Positions 1 to 10,614 of a stretch of DNA of 64,000 nt are shown here, one piece after another. Source of the stretch: Meconema thalassinum. Taxonomy: Eukaryota; Arthropoda; Insecta; Orthoptera; Tettigoniidae. The translations under genes were made by a program, and so were the position numbers. A model generated the notes under the pieces. It made no database searches and was not told where the DNA came from. It worked only from the letters and a program-made list of their open reading frames with translations. How positions within the stretch are numbered: position 1 is the stretch's first letter; each line of letters begins with the position of its first letter. The DNA lies in NCBI GenBank assembly GCA_946902985.2, contig OX336389.2, positions 791,740,979 to 791,804,978 of the forward strand. Reading direction: 5' to 3'.

Positions 1-844
1 AGTTCTATCCCTTCTGTAATAATTCTGGTATCTATAGTACAGTTAGCAAATTCCAATATAGCTTGCAAACGTAACAGCGCCATGATTCGAAATGCACAAA
101 AACAAATCCGAACTGACAAGCAATGCTTGATAATACGTATTTCGCACACAAGATCCAGTGGGACACACAAATTAGATCACGTGTATGCACAGTTATACAT
201 AAAATAACACTGTCAGTGCTTTACAGATTACATTTAGCCTACTAATTATAACAGGATAATGTAAAAGTGTTCCATAGCAATCATGTATTATTGGGTATTT
301 TTATCCTACATATATCGGCCATGTTGGACTGACCGCAGCGGCCCAAAGTGATAGTTTGAGTTGCCAATCATCCGAGTGGGTTGCAACATGATGCAGTGAA
401 CATTAACTTTAGGGATATTGTATCGACAGTCAATGTATTGTTGTTTAAATGTTATCAAAACTTCACGATGGTTGCAATGTCAAGTTTTAATAACTCATGT
501 ACAGTTTGGCCTACATAAAGGTCATCTGCCCTAATTTTCTAGTTTATTCATTTACCTATCATAAATTATGGATTGTACACATGTTAATTTATTGAGAGCA
601 TCATCTATTCCTGACGTTCTTTTGACTCTGTTTTTGTGAAAGATAATAACTCATGAACTGAATACTTCATTATTATAATTTCCATTGTTGTAGTCTCTTT
701 ATGTATTGTAGATAGCAGCGAACCATGCGCCTTTGGACACAAACTTTTCAGTGCTGGAGGTGTATTGATGTGAATTATCTTGGGCAATGATTGAAGTTTT
801 ATCTTAAAACATGGGAAGCATTAATACTGTTGTTCTTAATTTAT
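1..844. other. No gene recognised
   Basis: AT-rich sequence with short, low-quality open frames on both strands and no protein family I recognise. I see no tRNA, repeat boundary or splice-supported exon here. Confidence 0.5.
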
Positions 845-1120
845 TTAGAGACTTTGCGACATCGAAGTCATTTAGCCCCATGTAGCCTACTTGTGTGCGT
901 GCGAAATTTGTCTGATAACCTGTCTTATTGTGATGGCTGTATTAGTGTGTATGTTTGCAATTCATGTGAGGATTGGGCAGAAGACTGCCGTGGCCTAAAT
1001 TAGGAACCGGCATTTTCCTGGAGTAGAAGTGGGAAACCACGGAAGATGGCTGAGGTGGGATTCAAACCCAGACCTCCAAGGCGACAGCCAAGTATGCTAG
1101 CCTCTGCACCACGAGGTGGT
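845..1120 (-). repeat. SINE family A, minus strand
   Basis: Read on the minus strand this begins with a tRNA-like head. A B-box-like run lies in the stretch that reads gattcaaacccaga on the plus strand (about 1060). It is followed by the conserved body of the family (cgtggtttcccacttctact on the minus strand, about 1026-1045). The distal part, with the words cggggctaaatgac and aagtctctaaataa-like sequence, is shared with the copy at 9655-9990. The family shares the same body with the copies at 8384, 32826, 39895, 43295 and 44235. It is non-coding and mobilised by a partner LINE. I did not find a convincing TSD. Confidence 0.7.
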
Positions 1121-1690
1121 CAAGTACTGTACTAATACGCCAATTTTGCTATCCGAAAATATTATAATTTATTTAATGTTATTGTCTGAAGTGCCGGTAA
1201 CTACAATGTTTGGAGACTGAGTTTTGAGATTGAAATTGTTGCCCTATACATTATCACGTTGTGGATCATGTACCAAAACCTAATAAGTTCATCACATAAA
1301 CCTCTATTTAATTGACGCGAGAGTATTGAAATGGAATGGGCCAATAGCATATATGTAAACTGGCTATATAGGCCTAGTTCTTCGTGGAATTACATGTTAT
1401 TTCTCGTATACTATTCAAGCGATTGACAAGAAACTTCGTACATTGTACCACCATAATTATCTTTTTCTGCAGATACACAACTCTATGCTTCACATTTAAT
1501 ACAAAATGAATGGCACCACCAGGGACTTTACAAAATTGGTTTGATACTGATTTCTCAGCAGGGGTAGCTGCTAGGCGATCGGTCATTTACGGAAATGTTC
1601 GCAATCAGCCTCGTGGTATGCGTGCAATGGACTTTATTCATATTGCAACGCAAGCTTAGCCACTGTCGGCATCGCCATGCAACAGCGCTA
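1121..1690. other. No gene recognised
   Basis: No coding, RNA or repeat feature could be supported in this stretch. Confidence 0.4.
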
Positions 1691-1694
1691 ACGG

Positions 1695-1830
1695 ACAGAG
1701 ATTGAGGGGCGTGATGGCCCAGCCTCTCATGAAGGTGGACCGGGCTCGATTCCCGGCTAATGCATGTGAGATTTCCAGACACGAAATGTCACATCCAGTG
1801 GCTGGGTGTTTGTTGATTTTGTAAGATACC
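1695..1830 (+). repeat. SINE family D fragment, plus strand
   Basis: The words gggctcgattcccggctaat and atgcatgtgagatttccaga match the head and body of the SINE at 40835-41015 (minus strand) and the fragment at 34755-34880. The B-box-like ggctcgattcccgg supports a tRNA-derived head. The copy is incomplete at both ends. Confidence 0.55.
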
Positions 1831-3291
1831 CTGTGTGTCTGTAGTAATTGTAGTAGTGTGTGTAATCCTAATTCTAGGGCTAGGATTGGGGTAGGTGCCT
1901 CGGGACTTGAAACAAGGCATTCGTCTAAGGAAAATGTGAGACACTCAGGGACATACCATAATCAGGATGGTCACTGACGGCGTTGGGAATCAAACTTTCG
2001 TTTCCCACACTTCCAACTCCCTCGCATAGTCATGGGATGCAATTTAACGAGCACGGCTATGCTGAAAAATAAAATTTCATGTCTTAAAGACAAGTTTTTG
2101 ATTTTCTTTTGTTTCGCATTTCCTAAAGCAGCACTAAGCGTTATCAGGTTAATTCAGTGCTAAGAGTATTTTTATTTAAAATTTTTAACATTGGGGAGTG
2201 TTTATATTAGGGGAGGGGGGTTAAAGTTGACTAGATTTAAACGAACGAGAATTATTTTCAACAAATTCTTAAATATTAATTAGTTTTATAATTGACATTT
2301 CCAATACTAATAATTAATTCAAAATAATTTGCAATTATAATTCGTAACTTACCTTTACTAACCCATCCCATTTTTAACATGTAAACAATGCTATTCAGTA
2401 AAACATAAACTCATGTTTGTAATAAAAATCCGATACATTTCCGTAAATGACCGATAGCCTTGCAGCTATCCCTGCCGAGGAAGCAGCATAAAAACACACA
2501 CACCGTGGGTCACAGCTGGTGTTACCACGGCGTAGCTACATTGGCGTGATCCTATCAATCCGGACGTCCGTGTTCAAATCCATCCCCTGGAGAAGTATTA
2601 TTCTTAACCTGGTGCTCTCAAGCTGGTCTTGAACCACAGGCAGAGTTGGCAACGTCGCACCTCGAAACCCGTATGAGTTCGCCCGCGGAGCGGGCTTATT
2701 GGCTAACTTCAGCAGCTGATAAAATGACACCGGCGCAAGATATAAACTTTTTTTAAAATGATCTATCTGTGTAGCCAATCCTCTAACGCTCATGTACATG
2801 GTTCACGTTGATTACGATCACCCTGCAGATCCTTATGGAGTATTACGAACTGACGTTTAATCCCAATTTAAGCGTGCTCCTTGTGATCAACTGATGAGAA
2901 CTGTTGAGATCTGATGATAAATACAATTCATTAGGAATATCTCTTTTCATTTTCGTATGAAAATTGTAAAATACGATTATTATGTGCAATATTTCGATGT
3001 GTTGACGTATGGGTATTCAAACTGGATTTGCAGAAAAATAAATAATTATAATTAGAATTCAGTAAATAACTTCAATATTTCAAGAATATCCGTTATATTT
3101 GTCTAAATTAGTAATATTTACAGTTCTGGTAACGATTAACATGCCAAAGGTGCATTTCTAGTATTATCTGTAAAATTGTGGTTTCATATATGGACACAGA
3201 GGGGGGAAGGAAAAGGTTATTTCCCTTCCTCCTAACGGTCTTGTCCCTTCTTGCGAGTTATCAAATAAAATACATCATGTTCTTATAAATG
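1831..3291. other. Mostly unannotated; weak tRNA-like fragments
   Basis: Around 1890-2040 there is a relic with a phrase similar to 38660-38760 (gtgcc.c..gacttgaaa.aaggca). Around 2545-2600 a B-box-like gttcaaatcc suggests another old tRNA-derived repeat. Otherwise I see no gene. A short G-rich run lies at about 2211-2220. Confidence 0.35.
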
Positions 3292-3540
3292 TATGGTTTT
3301 ACGTCCCTTTTAACAACTGCGCCGTTAGAGACTCCAGGGAGCTGGAATTTTACCCTGAGGAGGATCTTGAACCTGATAGTAAATCTATTGACACTTCTGT
3401 CTCACATTTATTCTAATGCCTGTATTAGTTACATGAGTGAGGGTAGAGATAAAGTCCAACTGACAGCGCAGGGATTCGTTCCCGCAACCTTGGGCTCAGA
3501 AGGCAAGAATCTTACCACTGTTTCACGCAGCTAATCCCTT
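3292..3540 (-). repeat. SINE family E, minus strand
   Basis: This is similar over about 240 bases to 8097-8310. Both begin with ttttacgtcc..ttttaac (plus-strand view), then a segment around ttagagac, and end with a minus-strand tRNA-like head (plus-strand cgttcccgcaaccttgggc). The two copies are diverged, so this is an old family. It has no coding capacity. Confidence 0.6.
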
Positions 3541-3906
3541 CTTGCATGTTTGTTGGAAAATATATTAATCACGAGCACCGTGGTCTGTTCTATTGTATTA
3601 TATCTAGTTGTGTGGCACAGTTGTTCAGTTTCAGTGCCTGAGGTCCTAGTATCAAATCCTGCCATATATGGTTTGAAGTTATGGTTGCTGAAATGTGAGA
3701 GACTTGCTGGTGTAATAATTAAACTCTCCAAAGCAAATTTTGGCATCTAGTTGCGTCCCAAATTACATCAGTTAAATGGGATGTTCATCCTATGTTTTAT
3801 TATTATCATCATTATTATTGTTACAGACCGACGGTATTTGGCACAATTGCTTAGCTTTGTAATTATGTAAATATTTGGACTTCCACGAATATTTAATTAA
3901 ATTTCG
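3541..3906. other. No gene; flank of the Penelope element
   Basis: No gene is seen. At 3899-3906 lies an 8-mer, aaatttcg, that is repeated directly after the Penelope element at 6959-6966. This is consistent with a short target-site duplication. Confidence 0.4.
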
Positions 3907-4155
3907 ATTTGCATATTAAGGATTTCACGGCCCGGATTATTATATAAATAATTCATGCTTTTGGGCTAATGCCGTGTGTATTTTTAATTTGAACCATACG
4001 TTTACTTTCTATGGCCACATTGTTTATTTCCATTGAAAAAGGAGGCAAGGTTTCTCCGAAACGTATGGTTCAAATTAAAAATACACACGGCATTAGCCCA
4101 AAAGCATGAATTATTTATATAATAATCCGGGCCGTGAAAGCCTTAATATGCAAAT
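3907..4155. repeat. Near-perfect hairpin at the Penelope 5' end
   Basis: The left arm 3907-4003 and right arm 4059-4155 are reverse complements over about 97 bases, with one mismatch that I see (gattt against cttt next to acggcccgg). The 55-base loop holds the start of the pLTR. Such an inverted, truncated pLTR upstream of the full one is the usual product of Penelope-type insertion. A transcript of this strand would fold into a long double-stranded RNA. Confidence 0.9.
4001..4122 (+). repeat. 5' pLTR direct repeat of Penelope element
   Basis: This 122-base copy recurs at 6839-6960. It ends at ttatttatataa, where the two copies diverge. It includes a short stem GGAG/CTCC (4041-4044 with 4054-4057) followed directly by GAAAC. 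That is the position where a hammerhead helix II and its GAAA core sit in ribozyme-bearing Penelope elements, but the expected CTGATGA box is replaced by ttgaaaa here. Confidence 0.85.
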
Positions 4156-6463
4156 TAGAAACCTCTATGGGGAGGAAGTTGTTCGACAATCATCTAAATT
4201 TAGTAAGTTGAGGCGAAGAAGGAGCTCTCTCCTTTCATCGTTGTCCTTCTTTCTTAGATGCAGGGATCATAACATCATTCCCAACTGTGTAAAATTGAAG
4301 CAATCTATACACACTCATAAAGCCATGAGAATTTATCAGCGCGCTAGCAAGGCACTCGTTATCGAGAGGATCCAGAACTCTCGTACTGAATTGGACTCAG
4401 TTTCCCGTGAGTTATTACACTTACATCTGCTTCTTAGTAGCATTCTCTCAGAGGAATTGTGGCTGTTCTTTGAACGTATCTCCGCTATTCAGGCCGAGAA
4501 TAATTTTTGTCGGGCTGTAGATAGACAAAGAGCTAAGTTCCTTCGATTGTCCTCGAGAGAAACAGCTCCTCGTACGGTTCTTGATACTAGTAAAGTTGTA
4601 GTCAATCTTTCTAATACCCCTTTAGATGACTATCAAAGAACTTTACTAAGCAGAGGTCTCAACTTTGCTCTCGCACCCTCCAAAATTCCTACAGAGGAGT
4701 TGATCACATCCGTTGAGGCTGCCATCTACAATTTACCTCCATATGAAGCTGAAGAAGTCAGACAAGAAAGTGTGAGGATATTAAGATCCTCTAAAGTACC
4801 CGCACCCAATTTAACTCGGGGTGAAAGAAAGGCATTGAAGGAACTAAGAAATAATGACACCATTTCTATTCTTCATGCTGACAAGGGAAATGCGACAGTG
4901 GTGATGGATACCGTTGAATATAAAAGTAAAATCTCGATTTTGTTATCTGATCCTGTCTACAGACTGTGCACTCGTTATCCAACCACTCGTGTATCCAATG
5001 CCACTGCTAAGCTTGTTAAACTGTCATCTATTCCAAAAGAAGAGGGAAGATGTCTTATTCCGAGAGATGCTGTTCCTCCGAGATTGTATGGTCTTCCAAA
5101 AATCCATAAGCAAGACGTCCCTCTTCGACCAATTGTTAGCACAATAGGTTCTCCAACTTACGCTCTTGCGCAATATCTCAGAAAGTCGCTTCAGCCACAC
5201 TTGGGGCGCACACAGTCCTACATTAGGGATTCAACCCATTTCGTCGAAAAATTGTCAACCATCGCCGTTCAACCAAATGCTATTTTGGTGAGTTTTGATG
5301 TAGAGTCCTTGTTTACCAGAGTGCCGGTGGACTCGGTCATGTCACTCATCAAGGATTTGTTTCCTGAGGACATTGCCCGATTATTCCACCACTGCTTGTG
5401 TTCCAGTTATTTCTTGTGGGATGGTAAATATTACGAGCAGACTGATGGTGTGGCCATGGGAAGTCCACTCTCGCCTGTCGTGGCAATTTTTTTCATGGAA
5501 CATTTTGAGGGGGAGGCTATATCTTCGGCGTCTTTCAAACCTGTGATTTGGTGGAGGTATGTGGATGATACGTTCGTGGTGTGGGAGGAGGGTTCTGAGA
5601 AACTGAACCACTTTCTGAACCACCTAAATCAGCTGCATCCTTCAATCCACTTCACAATGGAGCTAGAGTCGGGTGGATGCTTACCTTTTTTGGATGTTCT
5701 TGTGAGGAGGAAGGCGGATGGCTCCATGGGGCACAGCGTCTACCGTAAGCCAACTCACACTAACCGTTATTTACATGCGGACTCCCACCATCACCCAGCA
5801 CAAAAACAAGGAATTATAACAACTCTAGCCAAAAGAGCGGAACGTATTTGTGAGGCATCAACTCTTCAGGAAGAGTTACATGCCTTACAAACCATCTTTA
5901 AGGGGAATGGCTATAATGAATCCACTATATATAGGTCCCTACATCCCAGAAGGAGGGATAGACAACCTTCTCAGAGCTCCGACGTGAGAGGAACTGCTTA
6001 CCTCCCTTATATTCACAACACCACTGACCGCGTTGTTAAGATTCTCCGCAAGCACAAGATAAAAACAGTTTTCGGCACTATGACGAAAATTGGTCAACGT
6101 TTAGCATTAAACAAAGATAAATTATCCCCAACACTACAACCTGGGGTGTATGAAGTCCCATGTACTTGCGGTAAAGTCTACATTGGACAAACAAAACGGT
6201 CCATTGCAACTCGCATCAAAGAGCATCAAAGGAACATCCGTCTAAACCAACCTGACAAATCAGCTATAGCTGAACATGCCCTGTCTTCAGGGCACGATGT
6301 TTGTTTCAAGGATGCTCATGCGCTTGCCCTTGTTAAGCACAACTGGTCTAGAATTATAAGGGAGGCAGTTGAAATTCGTAAAAATCCCAATAATTTTAAC
6401 AGAGACACTGGATATCAGCTAAGTGACACTTGGCTACCAGTTATTAAGGACCTAGGGAGATAG
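4106..6463 (+). CDS. Penelope-like reverse transcriptase with GIY-YIG endonuclease
   Basis: An intact 785-residue protein that copies its own RNA into the genome. The middle carries the Penelope-type reverse transcriptase: RPIVSTIGSPTYALAQYL (about residue 345), the catalytic-strand motif VSFDVESLFTRVPVD (about 395), EQTDGVAMGSPLSPVVA (about 446), the active-site box YVDDTFVVW (about 484) and LPFLDVLVRR (about 525). The C-terminus (about 680-770) is a GIY-YIG nuclease: GVYEVPCTCGKVYIGQTKRS, then TRIKEHQRNIR, an AEHALSSGH motif and a downstream REAVEI with the expected acidic residue. The CTC pair and histidines may bind zinc. The start is the first ATG of the open frame and lies inside the right arm of the 5' hairpin. 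The upstream strand is the inverted pLTR, so no other start is plausible. There is no frameshift or stop. Autonomous mobility is plausible but is an inference. Confidence 0.95.
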   Translation: MNYLYNNPGRESLNMQIRNLYGEEVVRQSSKFSKLRRRRSSLLSSLSFFLRCRDHNIIPNCVKLKQSIHTHKAMRIYQRASKALVIERIQNSRTELDSVSRELLHLHLLLSSILSEELWLFFERISAIQAENNFCRAVDRQRAKFLRLSSRETAPRTVLDTSKVVVNLSNTPLDDYQRTLLSRGLNFALAPSKIPTEELITSVEAAIYNLPPYEAEEVRQESVRILRSSKVPAPNLTRGERKALKELRNNDTISILHADKGNATVVMDTVEYKSKISILLSDPVYRLCTRYPTTRVSNATAKLVKLSSIPKEEGRCLIPRDAVPPRLYGLPKIHKQDVPLRPIVSTIGSPTYALAQYLRKSLQPHLGRTQSYIRDSTHFVEKLSTIAVQPNAILVSFDVESLFTRVPVDSVMSLIKDLFPEDIARLFHHCLCSSYFLWDGKYYEQTDGVAMGSPLSPVVAIFFMEHFEGEAISSASFKPVIWWRYVDDTFVVWEEGSEKLNHFLNHLNQLHPSIHFTMELESGGCLPFLDVLVRRKADGSMGHSVYRKPTHTNRYLHADSHHHPAQKQGIITTLAKRAERICEASTLQEELHALQTIFKGNGYNESTIYRSLHPRRRDRQPSQSSDVRGTAYLPYIHNTTDRVVKILRKHKIKTVFGTMTKIGQRLALNKDKLSPTLQPGVYEVPCTCGKVYIGQTKRSIATRIKEHQRNIRLNQPDKSAIAEHALSSGHDVCFKDAHALALVKHNWSRIIREAVEIRKNPNNFNRDTGYQLSDTWLPVIKDLGR

Positions 6464-6838
6464 TTCCTCTCAGTCTCTCTGTTCTTCACATATTTAAAAT
6501 TGTACTTTTTCCCTCTAGGGCTCAGAGCCTGGATTTGATCTCCTATGTTCGTCACTGGGGTAGTATCCATCTGTTTTTTCGCCGTTGACTGTATGTCGTT
6601 AGGTATCGTTCAGATACACTTCCCTTTTGTTTATGTTTCCCTATATATCCATCTAACCCTCCCACCTCCCCCCCTCCTCATTCTTCGAGGAGTTTCTATA
6701 TTTCCACACCGCCCCCTTTACCTTCTCGTTACTTACTAATCTGTCCGCCGTTCCACCATGGTTCATACAGTAATTTCTGGCAGCTGCTCTCTGGTGACGA
6801 ACAGAGGAATTTATCTATATTTTTTGTAATCTCATTGA

Positions 6839-6960
6839 TTTACTTTCTATGGCCACATTGTTTATTTCCATTGAAAAAGGAGGCAAGGTTTCTCCGAAAC
6901 GTATGGTTCAAATTAAAAATACACACGGCATTAGCCCAAAAGCATGAATTATTTATATAA
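6839..6960 (+). repeat. 3' pLTR direct repeat of Penelope element
   Basis: Direct copy of 4001-4122. The same GGAG/CTCC stem plus GAAAC lies at 6879-6882, 6892-6895 and 6896-6900. The element ends at 6960, followed by atttcg. Confidence 0.88.
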
Positions 6961-7322
6961 ATTTCGTTTGTTGAAATGATGATGATGAATTGATTACATA
7001 TAAAATTATACACTGAACTGAAGACAACACATCACTTATTCCCGAGGCCATATTCGAAAATGCATCGCACAGTTTCATTACAACGTAATATGTTCCTGGC
7101 TGTCTATTTAGTGTTATGTTGTTTAAATCCATAAACAAGGCCGATTATTACCGAATGAATTACACAAAATAATGATAATAAATATAATCGTCAATGAAAA
7201 TGTGAAAGCACCAATAGTTAATAACTCGCATATCATTTAATAGCTGTACTATTTTGGTTATATGAGTGCAAGAGGGGAAAAATAACAACTGACTGCGCAA
7301 GGAGTCGTTCCCGCAACTTATA
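6961..7322. other. No gene; SINE remnant at right end
   Basis: At about 7262-7320 the words gcgcaaggagtcgttcccgc match the tRNA-like head of SINE family E (compare 3460-3495). The match breaks off where the next TIR element begins. No coding sequence is supported. Confidence 0.4.
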
Positions 7323-7324
7323 TA

Positions 7325-7392
7325 CAGAGTGGTCCAGAAGCCCCTTATTTTTTTATTTTTTTATATTTTTTGAGGAAGGCAACCCAACTAAC
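7325..7392 (+). repeat. Left terminal inverted repeat
   Basis: Pairs with 10615-10665. The outer 12 bases are perfect, then CCCCTTATT, then AACCCAACTAAC at the inner edge. Confidence 0.65.
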
Positions 7393-8096
7393 GCGTATAT
7401 CATAGTAATCCTAAAAACATTAGTGCTTGCTCCTTTACGACCTTTGAACAACTTTACCGTTGAGTACATGCTCGCGAATATAGTAGAAACCAATAGTGGC
7501 AGTGGTATTTCAATGACCTCAAATATAATGCAAACTAAAACGATTACAGCTCCGAATAACACCTTCTTACGTTTAGACAGGAAATGTCTACGACTAGATT
7601 CAATACGTGCCTGAGATACACCATGGTACTCGGTAGCTATGGTGGTTAAAACATGAATTTCTAGAGTATCGTCAACGAAGTCACATTGTAGTAGGTTTGA
7701 ACCTCGAACTAGTACAATTTATGTGCTTAATGTCGTTTATTGTGGACGCATATCTATTTGTTCCAACGAGTGATTTTTTTATTTGGTCCTGAAAAGGACC
7801 GTACTTATCCGATGGTACGTCGCCAGATTGGACAAAGACATAATGATCTGTAGAACGAATGCAAGGTATCCTGTATATTCATGGCAGCAAGTGTTCGAAA
7901 TTTTGATCACCTTGGTTTAAAGGAAAACTCAGACTCACTCAGACGACCCACATAACAAATAAATACATCAGACCGAAACTATAATTTCGTTCAACAACGT
8001 CTGTGCGAAAAGCGCTTGCTATACACATAGAGTAATAGTTCGTTAGTGAGGTTTAAGGGGCGAAACATACAGTAAATACAGATAATTATAATGTTA

Positions 8097-8315
8097 TTGG
8101 CTTTACGTCCATTTTAACTACTCTGTCTTTTAGAGACGCCGGGGTGCCGAAATTTTGCTCCGAAGGGGGTCTTTAACGTGCCAGTAAATCTACTGACACA
8201 GCTCCCTCCCATTTTTGCACCCTCATATGCCAGCTGACTACGCCAGGATACGAACCTGCAACCTTGGGCACAGCAAGCGAGAACGTTACCGCTGAGCCAC
8301 GCAGCAAGGTAATAA
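8097..8315 (-). repeat. SINE family E, minus strand
   Basis: Diverged partner of 3292-3540. On the minus strand it starts with a tRNA-like head (plus-strand view: gatacgaacctgcaaccttg, then gctgagccacgcagc). The plus-strand left edge is ggctttacgtcc. It is nested in the TIR element at 7325-10665. Confidence 0.6.
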
Positions 8316-8383
8316 ATACAGTACGTGTCATATTATTATTCTGGGATACATATTGAACTATTAACATTCTAATAATCACGAAT

Positions 8384-8884
8384 AGAGTCGCCTCCATTGC
8401 GTAGTGGTCAGCGTGATTAGCTGCCAACCTGGAGGTCCTGGCTTCAATTCCCGGCTCTGCCACGAAATTTGAAAAGTGGTATGAGGACTGGAACGGGGTT
8501 GACTCAGCCTTGGATGGTCCAAATGAGTAGACGGGGTTCAATTCCCACCTCAGCCATCCTCGAAATGGTTTTCCGTGGTTCCCACTTCGTCTTCGGGTAA
8601 ATACCGGCATGGTACCTATCGTAAGGCCATGGCCGCCTCCTTCCCTCTTCCATGTCTATCCCTCCCGATCGTCCCCTCCCTTCCTATCCTTCAAGAGGCA
8701 CCTGTTCGCTTTGCAGGTAAGGCCGCCTGGGCGAGGTGCTGATCTCATCTCCCCAGTTGTATCCCCCACCAACCAGATGTTTCAAGCTCCAAGACACTGC
8801 CCGTCGAGGTGGTAATGGTGGGATCCCACGCTGAGTCCGTCGGAAAACCCAACCTGGAGGGTAAAATCGACTAAAAAAAATAAA
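8384..8884 (+). repeat. SINE family A, plus strand, with TSD
   Basis: tRNA-like head with A-box-like gcgtagtggtcagcg and B-box-like gcttcaattcccgg, then the family body (atggttttccgtggttccca) and a short A-rich end. It is flanked by taatcacgaat (8373-8383) and taatcaagaat (8885-8895), one mismatch in 11, which I read as its target-site duplication. Non-coding. Confidence 0.8.
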
Positions 8885-8989
8885 TAATCAAGAATCGTAT
8901 CCAGCCATGGTTTTGAACAGTATTTAAGGAAAATAACCATTTAAATGAGACGAGAAAACAACTTTTACTATCGTCTTCGTAGATAATGT

Positions 8990-9160
8990 GAACAAAACCA
9001 AGTTGAAATCTTGCTGTAGGCCTACGAGGTAGGGAGGGTATAATAAAATAGTTAAAAAGAATTTAAAATTCCCGCCGTTTGAATGATTTGAACCCGGGAC
9101 CTTCGAAACAGCGAGCGGGCGTGATATCACTCGCATAGTTTTCCAACTATCACCGAAGGT
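8990..9160 (-). repeat. tRNA-like SINE fragment
   Basis: The plus-strand gatttgaacccgggaccttc near 9090 is a B-box read on the minus strand. The body does not clearly match families A to E. Partial and old. Confidence 0.35.
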
Positions 9161-9654
9161 GTTTGTTGCGCTTCTTATTAACGCGTATGGTAAAATATTC
9201 GATTATTACGGTTAGATCTTAAATATTGATTGGAATGCATTCAGTCAGTACCTGGCATGTTTTCTAATTTACTGAAAGCAAGTTTTGCGACCGCTTTGCG
9301 TTAACATGGCGAATGAACTGCAAATAATGCCCTCAAACGACAGCCCTTCGCTATGTTTTATTTCATACAACTTGGCGTATAAAATGCTAGCGTGTGATAC
9401 ACTTCGGTCATACAAACAGGTGTACTGACGAAGAGAACATAGGCCTAATCATACAGGATTTTGTTCCAGCGATCACAACAACTTCCTTGCCAGCGAGTGT
9501 CGTGTGATACGGGCCTAAAGATATGCTAAGACTTTTTCTTAAAATCTAATAACAAAATAATACCAAGGGAAATTCTAAGGAATACGTATACTTCGATGCA
9601 ATCACTGGCGATCAGAATATCCTTCGATATGTTGTTGCATTGTTTCATTTGAGG

Positions 9655-9995
9655 GACTAGAACATCACGGTCATTTAGCCCCGTGTACTTGGGTGTGTGT
9701 GTGTGTGTAGAATTTGTCTGATAACCTGAGTTATTGCGGGCTTGTAATAATGTGTGTATCTGCAATTGAGGATTGGGAAGGAGGTGGCCATGGCCTTAAG
9801 ACAGAAACCGTCCCGGAATTTGGCCGGAGTAGAAGTGGGAAACCACGGAAAACCACTTCAAGGGTGGCTGAGGTGGGAATCGAACCCACCTCTTCTTATA
9901 TTAGCTTCACGAGGCTGTACCCAATTTCAGCCCTCAGACAAGTATTGAATTTCTTGGCAGAGCTGGGAATCGAACCCGGACCTCCGGTGCGACAC
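9655..9995 (-). repeat. SINE family A, minus strand
   Basis: Shares the distal block (tcatttagccccgtgtactt, then ataacctgagttattg) with 845-1120 and the body agaagtgggaaaccacggaa with all family A copies. Two tRNA-like blocks appear in tandem (gggaatcgaacccacctc near 9878 and gggaatcgaacccggacctc near 9965), so a second SINE head is joined to it. It contains a (GT)n run at about 9692-9709. Confidence 0.7.
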
Positions 9996-10614
9996 TTCGA
10001 TATGTTATGTTAATTTCCATGCCAGTTTTTAAATTTTCTGCCATTACAGGTCACGTGGCATAAATTACCAATTTGATCGCATTGTCTTTATAAATCAGCA
10101 AAATTCAACGTACTCTTCACAAAAATACATTGTAAGGGAATAAATGTGGCATTGTGGTTACATCCTCACTAAAATGGATCGTGGGCTTTCGTTCAAAAAG
10201 TATGCCAATCACTGGATTGGAAGCACTATTCTTCCAGTTCGCGCCTACCTCGCACGGTAAGGATTTAACCAACTCAGCCACCAGTGCATAGCAGATACCA
10301 TGCACTGAACGTGTAGTAGTTACTGTGGCCGTCCCACCTCAAACGTTTAAGTCCATCTCAAAGTCTTCAATCACGGTTTAATGTGTTGATTTATCTTTCT
10401 ACTATTACAGATCACGTGGCGTAAGCTATTAATTCGATCGTATTACGTGTATGTGTGTTATTTCAAGGAGCACTAAATCATATGTTAGTAGAATGGGCCA
10501 TAGCATTTGGCGGGGAAAGGTTTACGGTCTTTCTTTGCTAGACCAATGACCCCACTACATTGCTCTCACACAGTCAGAGCGCAGAGCAATATCGACTATC
10601 GGGAGAAATGCAAT

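Larger units (their letters stand above)
3907..6960 (+). mobile_element. Complete Penelope-like retroelement
   Basis: A 3,054-bp element bounded by the word atttcg (3901-3906 and 6961-6966), read here as a target-site duplication. Its order is: an inverted, truncated terminal copy (3907-4003), a 55-bp loop, the matching arm (4059-4155) from which the coding frame starts, one long open frame (4106-6463), a 3' untranslated tract rich in pyrimidines, and a 122-bp direct repeat (6839-6960) identical to 4001-4122 as far as I can compare by eye. Terminal repeats that are partly inverted and partly direct ('pLTRs') are a known hallmark of Penelope-like elements. The intact frame and matching repeats imply a recent insertion. 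Confidence 0.9.

Noticed and set aside
2888..2925. CTGATGA boxes as a possible hammerhead ribozyme
   Set aside because: Two ctgatga words are present but no GAAA core follows a stable helix II, and no helix III or cleavage triplet is in place.
4914..5623. Short overlapping frames inside the Penelope gene
   Set aside because: Shadows of the 785-residue frame in other phases.
7353..7690. Transposase N-terminus inside the TIR element
   Set aside because: The minus-strand peptide has a faint helix-turn-helix look but no firm motif, and no catalytic domain follows. Mentioned only as a possibility in the element entry.
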